From CAVUMR01 sp963742715 (GTDB lineage: Bacteria > Actinomycetota > Actinomycetes > Mycobacteriales > Micromonosporaceae): a stretch of DNA of 64,000 nt. A program made the position numbers and the translations under genes. Below are positions 1 through 7,926 of the stretch, piece after piece. Below the pieces are notes generated by a model. The model made no database searches. It was not told the origin of the DNA and saw only the letters and a program-made list of their open reading frames with translations. The stretch's first letter is position 1. Every line of letters starts with the position of its first letter. The DNA is taken from the NCBI GenBank assembly GCA_963742715.1, contig CAVUMR010000002.1, positions 930,001 through 994,000 on the forward strand, written 5' to 3'.

Positions 1-139
1 GTACGTGGGCCGGTTCGGTTGGGTACGGGTACGCCTGGACCGGGTCGACGCGGACGAGATGCGCGGGCTGGTGACCGAGGCATGGCGGCGTACCGCACCG
101 AAGCGGCTGGTGACCAGGTACGACACCGGAAACGCGTGA
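1..139 (+). CDS. MmcQ/YjbR family protein, C-terminal fragment
   Basis: The reading frame that enters at base 2 gives about 45 residues and ends in TGA at 137-139. The fragment reads YVGRFGWVRVRLDRV, then EAWRRTAPKRLVTRYD. The pattern G-x-WVRVRLD followed by a helix ending in APKRL is the usual C-terminus of MmcQ/YjbR proteins, small CyaY-like fold proteins often described as DNA-binding, with no settled function. The 5' part lies outside the window. The stop abuts the stop of the convergent GNAT gene with no spacer. Family assignment rests on a short stretch, so confidence is moderate. Confidence 0.6.
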   Translation, partial: YVGRFGWVRVRLDRVDADEMRGLVTEAWRRTAPKRLVTRYDTGNA

Positions 140-628
140 CTACAGCGCCCGGTACATGATGTGCAGCCCGACAAAGCCCTTCACCGGATGCTGGAATCCC
201 TCCGGCACGGTCGCCAGCACCTCGAACCCGCGTGAGCGCCACAGCTCGACCGCCCGGGTGTTGGTCTCCACCACCGCGTTGAACACCATCGCCCGGTAGC
301 CGTCGGCCCGGGCCTGCTCGACCACGTGGTCGCAGAGCGCTCGCCCGACACCTCGACCGCTGCGTGCCGGATCGACCATGAAGCCGGCGTTGGCGATGTG
401 CCGACCGCCGCCGCCGTAGTTGGGATGCGTCTCCGCGGTACCGAGCACGGTGCCGTCGTCGTCGACCGCTACGACGGTGCGACCCGGCAACTCGTGCATC
501 CAGTACGCACGCGCACCCTCCTCGGGGAGGTCGCGGTTCCACACGAACGTGTCCCCGGCGGCCACGATTCCGCGCATGAACGACCAGATCGTGGGCCAGT
601 CGTCCGGTGTCGCTTCCCGGATCAGCAT
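140..628 (-). CDS. GNAT family N-acetyltransferase
   Basis: About 162 residues with the single-domain GNAT fold. MLIREATPDDWPTIW is the typical first strand and helix. The acetyl-CoA pyrophosphate loop is seen as RSGRGVGRALCDHVV, and the C-terminal half has VFNAVVETNTRAVELWRSRGFEV, the usual beta4-beta5 region with an N-x-x-A-x-x-L-W pairing. It most resembles phosphinothricin/general N-acetyltransferases, but the substrate cannot be read from sequence. I chose ATG at 628; a TTG nine bases upstream (637) would add three residues. It is convergent with the preceding fragment, with no gap between the two stops. Confidence 0.85.
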   Translation of the reverse strand: MLIREATPDDWPTIWSFMRGIVAAGDTFVWNRDLPEEGARAYWMHELPGRTVVAVDDDGTVLGTAETHPNYGGGGRHIANAGFMVDPARSGRGVGRALCDHVVEQARADGYRAMVFNAVVETNTRAVELWRSRGFEVLATVPEGFQHPVKGFVGLHIMYRAL

Positions 629-673
629 GCTGTCCAACGTGCCGTACCGGCCGGCCGGCGCGCGAGTCGAAAT

Positions 674-2197
674 TCAGGCCTGGTCGGCGGCATCCTGCAG
701 CCCGGCGCCGTGGCCGCCTCCGAGGTACCGGTCCGTACCGCTCGCGCGGTTGCCGGTCGGCGGCTTCGCCGCCGCGAGCGCCGAGCGGCCGGACACGCCC
801 ACGGTCCGCCAGTCCGGTGGGGTCGCCGGCCGCCACAGCGCGGCCGAGGAGGAGCGTCCGCTGACCGCTTCGTGCTCGGCCGTACGGCGTCGGCTTGTTC
901 CGCTGTGCCCGGACCGCGGCTCCGGCGGCACGGCCGGTTGATCGGGAATGACGGCCGCCGGTTGTGCCGGCGGGCCCGGTAACTCCGTGTCAGCCTTCCC
1001 GGCGGCCCCGTGCGAGTCGCCGTCGGGATCGTCCGGCTCGTCGCCGGGTGCGTCTGCGGCGGTGTCGGCCGTTGGGGAGGGGTCGGTGGCGACGGGGTCG
1101 GCCGTAGCGGCGGGACCTCCCGTCGTAGCGGGCCCGGTGTCGTCGGCGGGCCCGGCGGCCGGCTCGGCATTCTCGGGCTGTCCGTTCGCGGCGACCGCCA
1201 GCGCGGTCTGCAGCAGCGGCAGTGCGGCGAGGGCGCCCGAGCCGAATCCCAGCCCGAGGCGCAGGTCCAGTACGGGATGCAGGCCGAGCAGGTCGCCGGC
1301 CAGTCGCGCCACCGGATCGCTGCCGTAGTCCGGCAGCAGGCACCAGTACGGCGTGGTGGCCACCAGATCGCGCGCCAGGAACGCGGCCGTCGCCGCCACC
1401 GGCCCGTCCAATACCACCGGAACACCGGCCGCCGCGGCGCCGATCAGCAGCCCGGTCGCGACCGACAGGTCGGCCCCGCCGAGCGCGGCGAGCAGCGTCA
1501 TCGCGTCCCGCGGGGCGCCGCGGGTGCGAAACAGCGCATCCCGTGCCGCCGTGCACCGGGTCATCCAGGCCACGTCGTCGACCAGGCCGCCGGCACGTAC
1601 CACCCGGGGGAGGAGGCCGGCCACCTCGGCGCCGCTGGCCGCGGCCAGGGTGACCGCGGCGGCGGCATCCGCGCCGGCTCCGGCGGTGGCCAGCACGAGC
1701 AGGTCCACGGCGTCTTCGGCGGCCCGCTCGCCGAGCCGCTGGCCCGCGGTCAGGGCGAGCTCGACGGCTGTCGGAGGCATCGCGTCGCCGGACTCGACCG
1801 GGCCGCTGACCAGCCTCTCCCGCCGCTTCGGCGACGGCCGGTGCCGGCTGCCCGGCAGGTCGCTCGCGGATATGACCTGGATGTCCGCGCCGACCCGCTC
1901 GGCAAGCAGTGCCAGCGATCCGAGGCCGTGGCTCGCCTGCTCGGCCTGGGTCGCGGCGCTGGCCGGGTCGGCGCCAGTGGCGAGGTCGCCCTGGTGGTCG
2001 TGGGTGAGCAGCAGTACCCGGATCCGTTGGAACGGGCCGGGCCGGGGCGTGCCCTGGACGGAGGCGGCCCAGCCGACGAGGTCGGCGAGCGATCCAAGTG
2101 CCGGCCCGGTCACGTCCAACCCCGCCAATGTGGCACGAGCGGCCTGCGAGGCGACCTGATCAGGCGCGGCGATAACGGGCAGCGGCGAGACGGTCAC
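674..2197 (-). CDS. CobT-like protein with degenerate active site
   Basis: 507 residues from a GTG start. Residues 1-340 follow CobT, the nicotinate-nucleotide:dimethylbenzimidazole phosphoribosyltransferase of cobalamin lower-ligand activation. The block GGADLSVATGLLIGAAAAG then PVVLDGPVAATAA (about 240-273) and LGLHPVLDLRLGLGFGSGA (about 304-322) are clear family signatures. However, the family motif LGEG(S/T)GA carries the catalytic Glu (E317 in Salmonella CobT), and here that position is Phe318 (codon at 1244-1246). The GIGNT-type phosphate loop is replaced by AGAGADAAAA (about 171-180). A Pro/Ala/Asp-rich tail of about 165 residues is extra; CobT is normally near 350. The genomic position matches cobT (Rv2207) in M. 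tuberculosis. Family membership is well supported; catalytic activity is doubtful. Confidence 0.75.
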   Translation of the reverse strand: MTVSPLPVIAAPDQVASQAARATLAGLDVTGPALGSLADLVGWAASVQGTPRPGPFQRIRVLLLTHDHQGDLATGADPASAATQAEQASHGLGSLALLAERVGADIQVISASDLPGSRHRPSPKRRERLVSGPVESGDAMPPTAVELALTAGQRLGERAAEDAVDLLVLATAGAGADAAAAVTLAAASGAEVAGLLPRVVRAGGLVDDVAWMTRCTAARDALFRTRGAPRDAMTLLAALGGADLSVATGLLIGAAAAGVPVVLDGPVAATAAFLARDLVATTPYWCLLPDYGSDPVARLAGDLLGLHPVLDLRLGLGFGSGALAALPLLQTALAVAANGQPENAEPAAGPADDTGPATTGGPAATADPVATDPSPTADTAADAPGDEPDDPDGDSHGAAGKADTELPGPPAQPAAVIPDQPAVPPEPRSGHSGTSRRRTAEHEAVSGRSSSAALWRPATPPDWRTVGVSGRSALAAAKPPTGNRASGTDRYLGGGHGAGLQDAADQA

Positions 2198-2425
2198 AAC
2201 CTGAGATTACCGGCTTCCGGGCACTTTCTTCTGTGCCAGATTTCGGGCATCGGTGTTGCCAATGCCACCCCGCACTGACGGCTCCTCGGAGGGGCATGGC
2301 CCGGCGTACGTCACATCACCTTCTTCCGACCGCGGGAAGCCGGCACTGATCCGCCCACTACGCTGGTGCCGCCGATCGCCGCCGCTGGGGCGGCTCTGCC
2401 GGAGAATCTGGTTGGGGGAGCGACG

Positions 2426-2629
2426 ATGCCCTGGACGTGGCGGTACGAAGACGCGGCCGGTGCGCCGGTTTCCGGGCCCGCCGAGGTGTTCGGCAGCCAG
2501 TCCGACGCCGAGTCCTGGCTCGGCCAGAGCTGGCGGGAGCTGTTGTCCGACGGCGTCAGCGCGGTGAGCCTGCTCGAGGACGAGCGGACCGAGTACCGGA
2601 TGAGCCTGCAGCCGTCGCTGCCCGAGTAG
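2426..2629 (+). CDS. Small conserved actinobacterial protein, unknown function
   Basis: 67 residues starting MPWTWRYEDAAG and ending in QPSLPE. The ATG at 2426 follows a good ribosome-binding site (GGGGGAG at 2414-2420), which decides it over the upstream in-frame ATG at 2366. The protein is soluble, acidic and Trp-rich, with an ESWLGQSWRELL amphipathic helix and a strand-like VSLLEDERTEYRMSL end. It resembles short hypothetical proteins found widely in Actinomycetota, but I know of no assigned function. It is divergent from the CobT-like gene across a 228-bp gap and convergent with the aldo/keto reductase. Confidence 0.7.
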   Translation: MPWTWRYEDAAGAPVSGPAEVFGSQSDAESWLGQSWRELLSDGVSAVSLLEDERTEYRMSLQPSLPE

Positions 2630-2644
2630 CACCCGCGTAGCCAC

Positions 2645-2682
2645 GACCGCGGCGCCGCGCCGGCCGGCGCGGCGCCGCGGTC
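2645..2682. terminator. Perfect 38-bp palindrome, bidirectional terminator
   Basis: Left arm GACCGCGGCGCCGCGCCGG pairs perfectly with the right arm (19 bp, no spacer). It lies between the stop at 2629 (plus) and the stop at 2692 (minus) of two convergent genes. No U-tract follows, which is common in GC-rich actinobacteria. A protein-binding palindrome cannot be excluded, but the position favours termination. Confidence 0.7.
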
Positions 2683-2691
2683 AGGTCCGGG

Positions 2692-3682
2692 TCAGGCCGG
2701 GCTCTGCGTCTTGGCCGGGTCGCGCTCGACCACCGTGCCCAGCGCCTCGTCGACACTGCGAGCAGATCGGCGTCGAGCCGCACGCCGGCCGCCTTCACGT
2801 TGTCCTGCGACCTGCTCGGGCCGGGTCGCGCCGATGATCGCGGACGACACGTTCGGGTTCTGCAGCACCCAGGCGACGGCCAGTTGCGCCATCGACAGGC
2901 CGGCGTGCGCGGCCAGCGGCTTGAGCTGCTGCACCCGGGTCAGCACCTCGTCGGCAGAGCCAGTGCGCGATGAAGTCGGCGCCGCCCTTCTCGTCGGTCG
3001 CCCGGGAGCCGGCCGGCGGCGGCTGGCCCGGCTGGTACTTGCCGGTCAGCACGCCCTGCGCGATCGGCGACCAGACGATCTGGCCGAGCCCGAGCTCCTC
3101 GCAGGCCGGTACCACCTCGGCCTCGATCACCCGCCACAGCATCGAGTACTGCGGCTGGTTGGACACCAGCCGGACGCGCAGGTCCTGGGCGAGTTCCGCG
3201 GCGGCCCGGATCTCCTCCGCCCGCCACTCGGAGACGCCGATGTAGAGCGCCTTGCCGGCCCGTACGACGTCGGCGAACGCCACCATCGTCTCCTCGAGCG
3301 GCGTCGCGTGGTCGTAGCGGTGCGCCTGGTACAGGTCGACGTAGTCGGTACCGAGCCGACGCAGCGAGCCGTCGATCGACTCCATGATGTGCTTGCGGGA
3401 CAGGCCGCGGTCGTTGCGGCCCGGGCCGGTCGGCCAGTACACCTTGGTGAAGATCTCCAGGCCCTCCCGACGCTCGCCGGCCAGCGCCTTGCCGAGCACG
3501 CTCTCGGCCCGGGTGGCGGCGTACACGTCGGCGGTGTCGAAGGTGGTGATGCCGGCGTCGAGCGCGGCCCGGACACAGGCCAGCGCCGCGTCCTCCTCCA
3601 CCTGCGAGCCGTGGGTGATCCAGTTGCCGTACGAGATCTCACTGACCACGAGGCCGGAGCGGCCCAGATGACGGAATTCCAT
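2692..3682 (-). pseudogene. Aldo/keto reductase, broken by three indels near the 3' end
   Basis: The first about 240 residues are a typical aldo/keto reductase of the YhdN/voltage-gated K+ channel beta-subunit (AKR6/AKR13-like) type: MEFRHLGRSGLVVSEISYG, catalytic D-Y (FDTADVYAATRAE), K (FTKVYWPTG) and H (YQAHRYDHATP). After FIAHWL the frame is lost. The rest of the domain continues in another frame (LTRVQQLKPLAAHAG, AWVLQNPNVSSAIIGATRPE), then VKAAGVRLDADLLA in a third, and finally VDEALGTVVERDPAKTQSPA back in the second. Three single-base changes explain this: extra bases near 2955 and 2805, and a missing base near 2763. The continuing similarity shows either very recent decay or sequence errors. 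As written, the intact ORF would end in an unrelated tail at 2795. Confidence 0.8.
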
Positions 3683-3784
3683 GCTCCGACCCTAGTCAGC
3701 CGGCCGGGAGGCCACCTGTCGAGCGCCCGCTCCGAGCGGCGGATGGCGACGGACGTCACGTTCCCGGCGGCGGCCGGGTGGCCG

Positions 3785-5137
3785 TCACAGCACCGGCTTG
3801 TCGTCCTTGAGCATCGCGTCGAGCGCGTCGACGACCTCGGCGCGGGTCTCGTGCCGGGGTTCGATCAGCAGCTCGCCCTGCCGGTCCAGGGCGCCCCACA
3901 GGTCGTCCTGCAGGCTCGAATCGGCCCACCGGTCGAACGAGTTGTCCCGCAGGATCACGTAGGCGACCGGATGGATGTACAGCTCCCGGTAGCGCGGCGG
4001 CACCAGCATCCGACCGGCGCGGTCCACCACGCCGCGGCGGCCCTCCCGGTCGATGACGGCCAGGCCCTCGCCGGTGAAACCGGTGGTGTACCGGCCGTCC
4101 ACGGCCGCCGTGCAGACCGCGTTGTACGCGAACGGCACCACCGGCTTGCCGGCCGTGTCGATCACGCCGAAGTACTGCCCCTGCCGGGCCACCGCGATAC
4201 CGGCCCGGAACGGGCGCGGCTCGGTGAACCCGTTGGCGCCGATCGCGACCCGGCCGTTGCGGTCGATCGCGACCCAACCGTTGGTCTGCTCGCCGCGTAC
4301 CCAGGCCAGTCCCTCGCTGAACAGGCTGACCGCCGGATAGCCGCGGTCGACCGGGATGACCACCGCGCCGCGCTCGTCCACCAGTTCCCAGTTCTCCGTC
4401 GGCCGCTTGCGTACCCAGGCCACGCCCTCGTGGTACGGCAGCGCCTCGACGAACACCGGCGGTACGAGTACCCGTCCGGACCGCTCCTGGAATCCCCACC
4501 GGCCGCTGGTCCGGTGCCGGCGCAGTTGTGGCGGCGGGGGCAGTCCGAGCACCTCCGCGCGGCTGCGCCGGTACGGGCCGATGCCCTTGGCGGCGATCCG
4601 TTCGATGATCACGTCGAGTGACTGCTCGACCGTGTCGACCACGTCCAGGTCGCTCTCGCCGCGCAGCGCCAGTGCCCGTTCGAGGTGGTCGAACGCCTCC
4701 AGGTACCGGTTCTGCTCGAACGAGCAGCCGCCGGCGTGCAGGTGTACCGCGGCCCGCAGCCGGTTCGGCAGGTCGTCGGAGTTGGCCAGCGCGAACAGCC
4801 GGTCCGCGGTGGCGTGGTCGTTCTGCCAGCGGTACGCGTTGGCGAGTCGCAACTGGGCAACCGCCAGCCGCCGCCACGAGCCGGTCAGCTCGGCGTGGTC
4901 GACCGCGTCGGTGGCGTCGGATAGGGCGGCGTCGATGTCCCCGAGCCCGCGGGCGACGACCGAGCGCAGACCGTAGAGCCGGGCCCGGCCGGAGTCCTCG
5001 GTGGTTTCCGCGAGAGCCGCCGTCAGACCGGCCCGGATCGACCACAATTCCTCTCGGTCGTCCGCGACCTCACGCAGCGTGTCCGGGTCGAGGCGCCAGC
5101 GGTAAGCCGCCAGCGCCGCCTCCGGGTTCACGTCCAC
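3785..5137 (-). CDS. TPR and WG-repeat protein
   Basis: 450 residues from a GTG start. Residues 1-185 are alpha-helical with TPR-like repeats (for example ARLYGLRSVVARGLGDIDAAL and AVHLHAGGCSFEQNRYLEAF). Residues about 205-435 hold five or six WG-type beta repeats: GRWGFQERSGRVLVPPVF, WELVDERGAVVIPVDRGY, GWVAIDRNGRVAIG, YFGVIDTAGKPVVPFAY, RRGVVDRAGRMLVPPRY and WGALDRQGELLIEPRH. WG repeats form beta structures thought to mediate protein contacts; no catalytic motif is seen. There is no signal peptide or membrane segment, so it is probably cytoplasmic. The promoter region is shared with the divergent ABC operon (97-bp gap). A scaffold role is inference. Confidence 0.75.
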   Translation of the reverse strand: MDVNPEAALAAYRWRLDPDTLREVADDREELWSIRAGLTAALAETTEDSGRARLYGLRSVVARGLGDIDAALSDATDAVDHAELTGSWRRLAVAQLRLANAYRWQNDHATADRLFALANSDDLPNRLRAAVHLHAGGCSFEQNRYLEAFDHLERALALRGESDLDVVDTVEQSLDVIIERIAAKGIGPYRRSRAEVLGLPPPPQLRRHRTSGRWGFQERSGRVLVPPVFVEALPYHEGVAWVRKRPTENWELVDERGAVVIPVDRGYPAVSLFSEGLAWVRGEQTNGWVAIDRNGRVAIGANGFTEPRPFRAGIAVARQGQYFGVIDTAGKPVVPFAYNAVCTAAVDGRYTTGFTGEGLAVIDREGRRGVVDRAGRMLVPPRYRELYIHPVAYVILRDNSFDRWADSSLQDDLWGALDRQGELLIEPRHETRAEVVDALDAMLKDDKPVL

Positions 5138-5234
5138 CTGTCGATGGTGCCCGACGGCGAATTGGGTCGTGCGAGCACGCCCACTGTTATAGCCTCTCCC
5201 GGCTCTGCGGAGGAATGCCGGAAAGGGGTTTTCT

Positions 5235-6098
5235 GTGACATCGGGGACCTCGACGCCTCCCCGTCCGGGTTCGACGTCCCTGGTACCGGCGTTCCTCTCG
5301 CTGGCCGTGGCCGGATTCCGCCGCTATGCGACCTATGGCCAGGCGACCGTGGCCGGCGCGTTCACGAACTCGGTGTTCGGCTTCCTCAAGTGCTACGTGA
5401 TGCTCGCGGTGGTGGCCGCCGCCACCGCGGGTGGTGCGGCGGGCGGTACGGCCGGCGGGTACGACGGCCCGCAGCTCGCCACGTTCGTGTGGGTCGGGCA
5501 GGGCTTGCTCGGGGTGGTGCTGCTGTGGGGCTGGACCGATCTGGCCGACCGGGTACGTACCGGCGAGGTCACCTCCGACCTGCTGCGCCCGATCGACCCG
5601 ATCGTCAGCTATCTCGCGGCGGACCTGGGCCGGGCCGTACACGCGCTGCTCACCCGGATGCTCGTCCCGGTCGTCGTCGGGATCGTCTTCTTCGACCTGT
5701 ACGCGCCGCACCGGCTACTGACCTACCCGTTCACGGCGGTCAGCGTCACGGCCGCGACCGTGGTCTGTTTCGCGATGCGGTACCTGACCAACCTCGCCGC
5801 GTTCTGGCTGCTCGACATCCGCGGCGTGTACATGAGCTGGCTGCTCATCTGTGGGGCGTGCTCCGGCCTGTACTTCCCGATCCGGTTCCTGCCCGGGTGG
5901 GCCGAGGTGGTCCTGTGGGTGGCCACCCCGTTCCCGGCCCTGTTCCAGGGACCGCTGGACATCCTGGTCGAGCGGGTGTCCCTGACCGGGCAGCTGCTGA
6001 TCATGGCCGACCAGCTGGCCTGGATGGTCATCGCGCTCGCGCTGTGCGGCTGGGTGCAGCGCCGGGCCGTCCGCAAGCTCGTGGTCCAGGGGGGTTAG
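5235..6098 (+). CDS. ABC-2 family exporter permease (PF06182-like), first subunit
   Basis: 287 residues from a GTG start preceded by GGAAAGGGG (5219-5228). Six hydrophobic segments can be followed, the first (FLKCYVMLAVVAAATAG) after an N-terminal arm containing RRYATYGQATVAGAF. The hallmark stretch VWVGQGLLGVVLLWGWTDLADRVRTGEVTSDLLRPIDP matches the permeases that pair as two subunits with a NatA-type ATPase. It is the first gene of a tight operon: 3 bp separate it from the second permease, and the ATPase follows. The substrate is unknown. The M-Q-Y/R-T-G-E-x-x-LLRP motif is shared with the second permease, which indicates a heterodimer. Confidence 0.85.
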   Translation: MTSGTSTPPRPGSTSLVPAFLSLAVAGFRRYATYGQATVAGAFTNSVFGFLKCYVMLAVVAAATAGGAAGGTAGGYDGPQLATFVWVGQGLLGVVLLWGWTDLADRVRTGEVTSDLLRPIDPIVSYLAADLGRAVHALLTRMLVPVVVGIVFFDLYAPHRLLTYPFTAVSVTAATVVCFAMRYLTNLAAFWLLDIRGVYMSWLLICGACSGLYFPIRFLPGWAEVVLWVATPFPALFQGPLDILVERVSLTGQLLIMADQLAWMVIALALCGWVQRRAVRKLVVQGG

Positions 6099-6101
6099 GC
6101 C

Positions 6102-6917
6102 GTGTCGAGCCCAGCCATGCAGACCGCACTGCTGTACGCGCGGCTGGTGCGCGCACAGGTGCGCAGCCAGACCCAGTACCGCGCCTCGTTCGTCCTGGAC
6201 CTGGCCAGCAGCGGGATGCTGCTGGTACTCGACGTGGGCGCGATCCTGGTGCTGTTCCGGGTCACGCCGGCACTCGGCGGCTACTCGGTCCGCGAGGTGC
6301 TGGTGATGGTGGGGCTCGGGTCCTGCGCGTTCTCCACCGCCGACATGGCCGTCGGGAACGTCGAACGGCTCCGGGTGTACGTGCGTACCGGGCTGCTCGA
6401 CGCGGTGCTCACCCGCCCGCTGTCCTCGCTCGGTCAGCTGGTCGCACTGGACTTCTCGGCGCGTCGTACCGGCCGCACGATCCAGGCGATCGTGCTGCTC
6501 GCGGTCTCGGTCATCGTCGCCGGAGTGGACTGGACCCCGGCCCGGGTGGCCATGGTGGTACTCGCGCCGGTGTGCGGGGCGGTGTTCTTCGCCAGCGTGT
6601 ACGTGGCCGGCGCCACGGTCGCGTTCTGGTTCATCGAGTCCGGCGAGCTCGCCAATGCCTTCACCTACGGCGGCCGGGACTTCACCACGTACCCGGTCAC
6701 GGTCTACGGGGGCTGGTTCCGGCGGATCTTCGCGTACGGGCTGGGCTTCGCGTTCGTCTCGTACTACCCGGGGCTGGTGCTGCTCGGCCGGCCCGATCCA
6801 CTCGGCGCGCCGCGGCAGATCGCCTGGCTCGCGCCACTGGTCGCCGCGCTCGCCGCGGTCGCTGCCAGTCTCGTCTGGCGTACCGGGGTGCGCCACTACC
6901 GGAGTACCGGATCATGA
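6102..6917 (+). CDS. ABC-2 family exporter permease, second subunit
   Basis: 271 residues, GTG start three bases after the stop of the first permease, with GGGG just upstream. It begins with a short arm (YARLVRAQVRSQTQYRASF), followed by about six hydrophobic segments. It carries the partner version of the family motif: NVERLRVYVRTGLLDAVLTRPLSSL. The region FTYGGRDFTTYPVTVYGGWFR followed by YYPGLVLLGRPDP near the C-terminus is also typical of this permease pair. Its TGA overlaps the ATG of the ATPase gene by 4 bp, so the products are probably made in equal amounts. Substrate unknown. Confidence 0.85.
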   Translation: MSSPAMQTALLYARLVRAQVRSQTQYRASFVLDLASSGMLLVLDVGAILVLFRVTPALGGYSVREVLVMVGLGSCAFSTADMAVGNVERLRVYVRTGLLDAVLTRPLSSLGQLVALDFSARRTGRTIQAIVLLAVSVIVAGVDWTPARVAMVVLAPVCGAVFFASVYVAGATVAFWFIESGELANAFTYGGRDFTTYPVTVYGGWFRRIFAYGLGFAFVSYYPGLVLLGRPDPLGAPRQIAWLAPLVAALAAVAASLVWRTGVRHYRSTGS

Positions 6918-7873
6918 TCATTGAGACCCAGGGCCTGCGCAAAGAGTTCTCCGTGCGCCGTCGTACCGGCCGGATGCGGTGGACCAACCACACGGTGGCC
7001 GCCGTCGACGGGGTCGACCTCGCAGTCCAGGCGGGGGAGATGCTCGGGTACATCGGACCCAACGGCGCCGGCAAGTCCACCACCCTCGAGATGCTCACCG
7101 GCGTCCTCACGCCGTCCGCCGGGCGGGTACGGGTGTGTGGCCATGAACCCGTGCCGGAGCGGATCAAGCTGGCCCGCCGGATCGGCGTGGTGTTCGGCCA
7201 GCGTTCACAGCTGTGGTGGGACCTGCCCCTCGGCGAGTCGTTCCAGCTGCTCCGGCACGTCTTCCGGGTACCGGCCGCGGATCACGCCGCGCGACTGGCC
7301 GAGTGCCGCAAGCTGCTCGAGCTGGACGAGTTCATCCAGACCCCGGTACGACAGCTCTCCCTTGGCCAGCGGATGCGCGGGGAGCTCACCGCGGCCCTGC
7401 TGCACAGCCCGGAGGTGCTGTTCCTGGACGAGCCGACGATCGGGCTCGACGTGGTGAGCAAGCAGGCGGTACGCGCGTTCCTCGGCGAGCTGGGGCAGCG
7501 GGGCACGGTCACGCTGGTACTCACGACGCACGATCTGGCCGACATCGAGCGGCTGTGCCGGCGGCTGGTGATCATCGACCACGGTCGGGTGGTACACGAC
7601 GGGACGCTGGAGCAGCTGCACGCCCGGTACGGCTCGCGCCGCCGGGTCGTGGTGGACTTCGACGCGCCCTGGTCGGGCGACCTCGGCCTGCCCGGGGCAT
7701 CGGTCGAACAGATCGCGGCCGAGGGGCGCCGGGTCACGTTCAGCCTGGACGGTGCCACCGCGGCCGAGGTGGTCGGCCGGCTGGCCGGGCTGGCCGCGCT
7801 GCGGGACATCTCGGTGCTGGAGCCGGACATCGAAGAGGTCGTCGCCCGGCTGTACACCGAGCCGGCCAGCTAG
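6914..7873 (+). CDS. ABC transporter ATP-binding protein (NatA-like)
   Basis: 319 residues starting at an ATG that overlaps the permease stop (ATGA). Walker A is GPNGAGKSTTLEML, the Q-loop region is VVFGQRSQLWWDLP, the signature is LSLGQRMRGEL, Walker B is VLFLDEPTIGLDVV, and the H-switch lies in LTTHDLADIERLC. The unusual Q-loop neighbourhood GQRSQLWWDLP is characteristic of ATPases that work with PF06182-type permeases. A C-terminal accessory domain (about residues 245-319) is present. The complex is probably an exporter. There is no adjacent regulator, so neither cargo nor induction can be stated. Confidence 0.9.
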   Translation: MIIETQGLRKEFSVRRRTGRMRWTNHTVAAVDGVDLAVQAGEMLGYIGPNGAGKSTTLEMLTGVLTPSAGRVRVCGHEPVPERIKLARRIGVVFGQRSQLWWDLPLGESFQLLRHVFRVPAADHAARLAECRKLLELDEFIQTPVRQLSLGQRMRGELTAALLHSPEVLFLDEPTIGLDVVSKQAVRAFLGELGQRGTVTLVLTTHDLADIERLCRRLVIIDHGRVVHDGTLEQLHARYGSRRRVVVDFDAPWSGDLGLPGASVEQIAAEGRRVTFSLDGATAAEVVGRLAGLAALRDISVLEPDIEEVVARLYTEPAS

Positions 7874-7926
7874 CCCCGGCCAGCTAGCCGCAGCCGCCCG
7901 CCCGCGCAGCGGCCGGGTCGGCGCGG

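Noticed and set aside
2207..2644. Minus-strand 145-codon ORF
   Set aside because: It is antisense to the small gene at 2426-2629, which has a good ribosome-binding site; the ORF has none and resembles no family.
5144..7873. A 909-codon plus-strand open frame covering three genes
   Set aside because: Its upper part is an out-of-frame shadow of the two permeases; only the last 319 codons are the real ATPase, starting at 6914.
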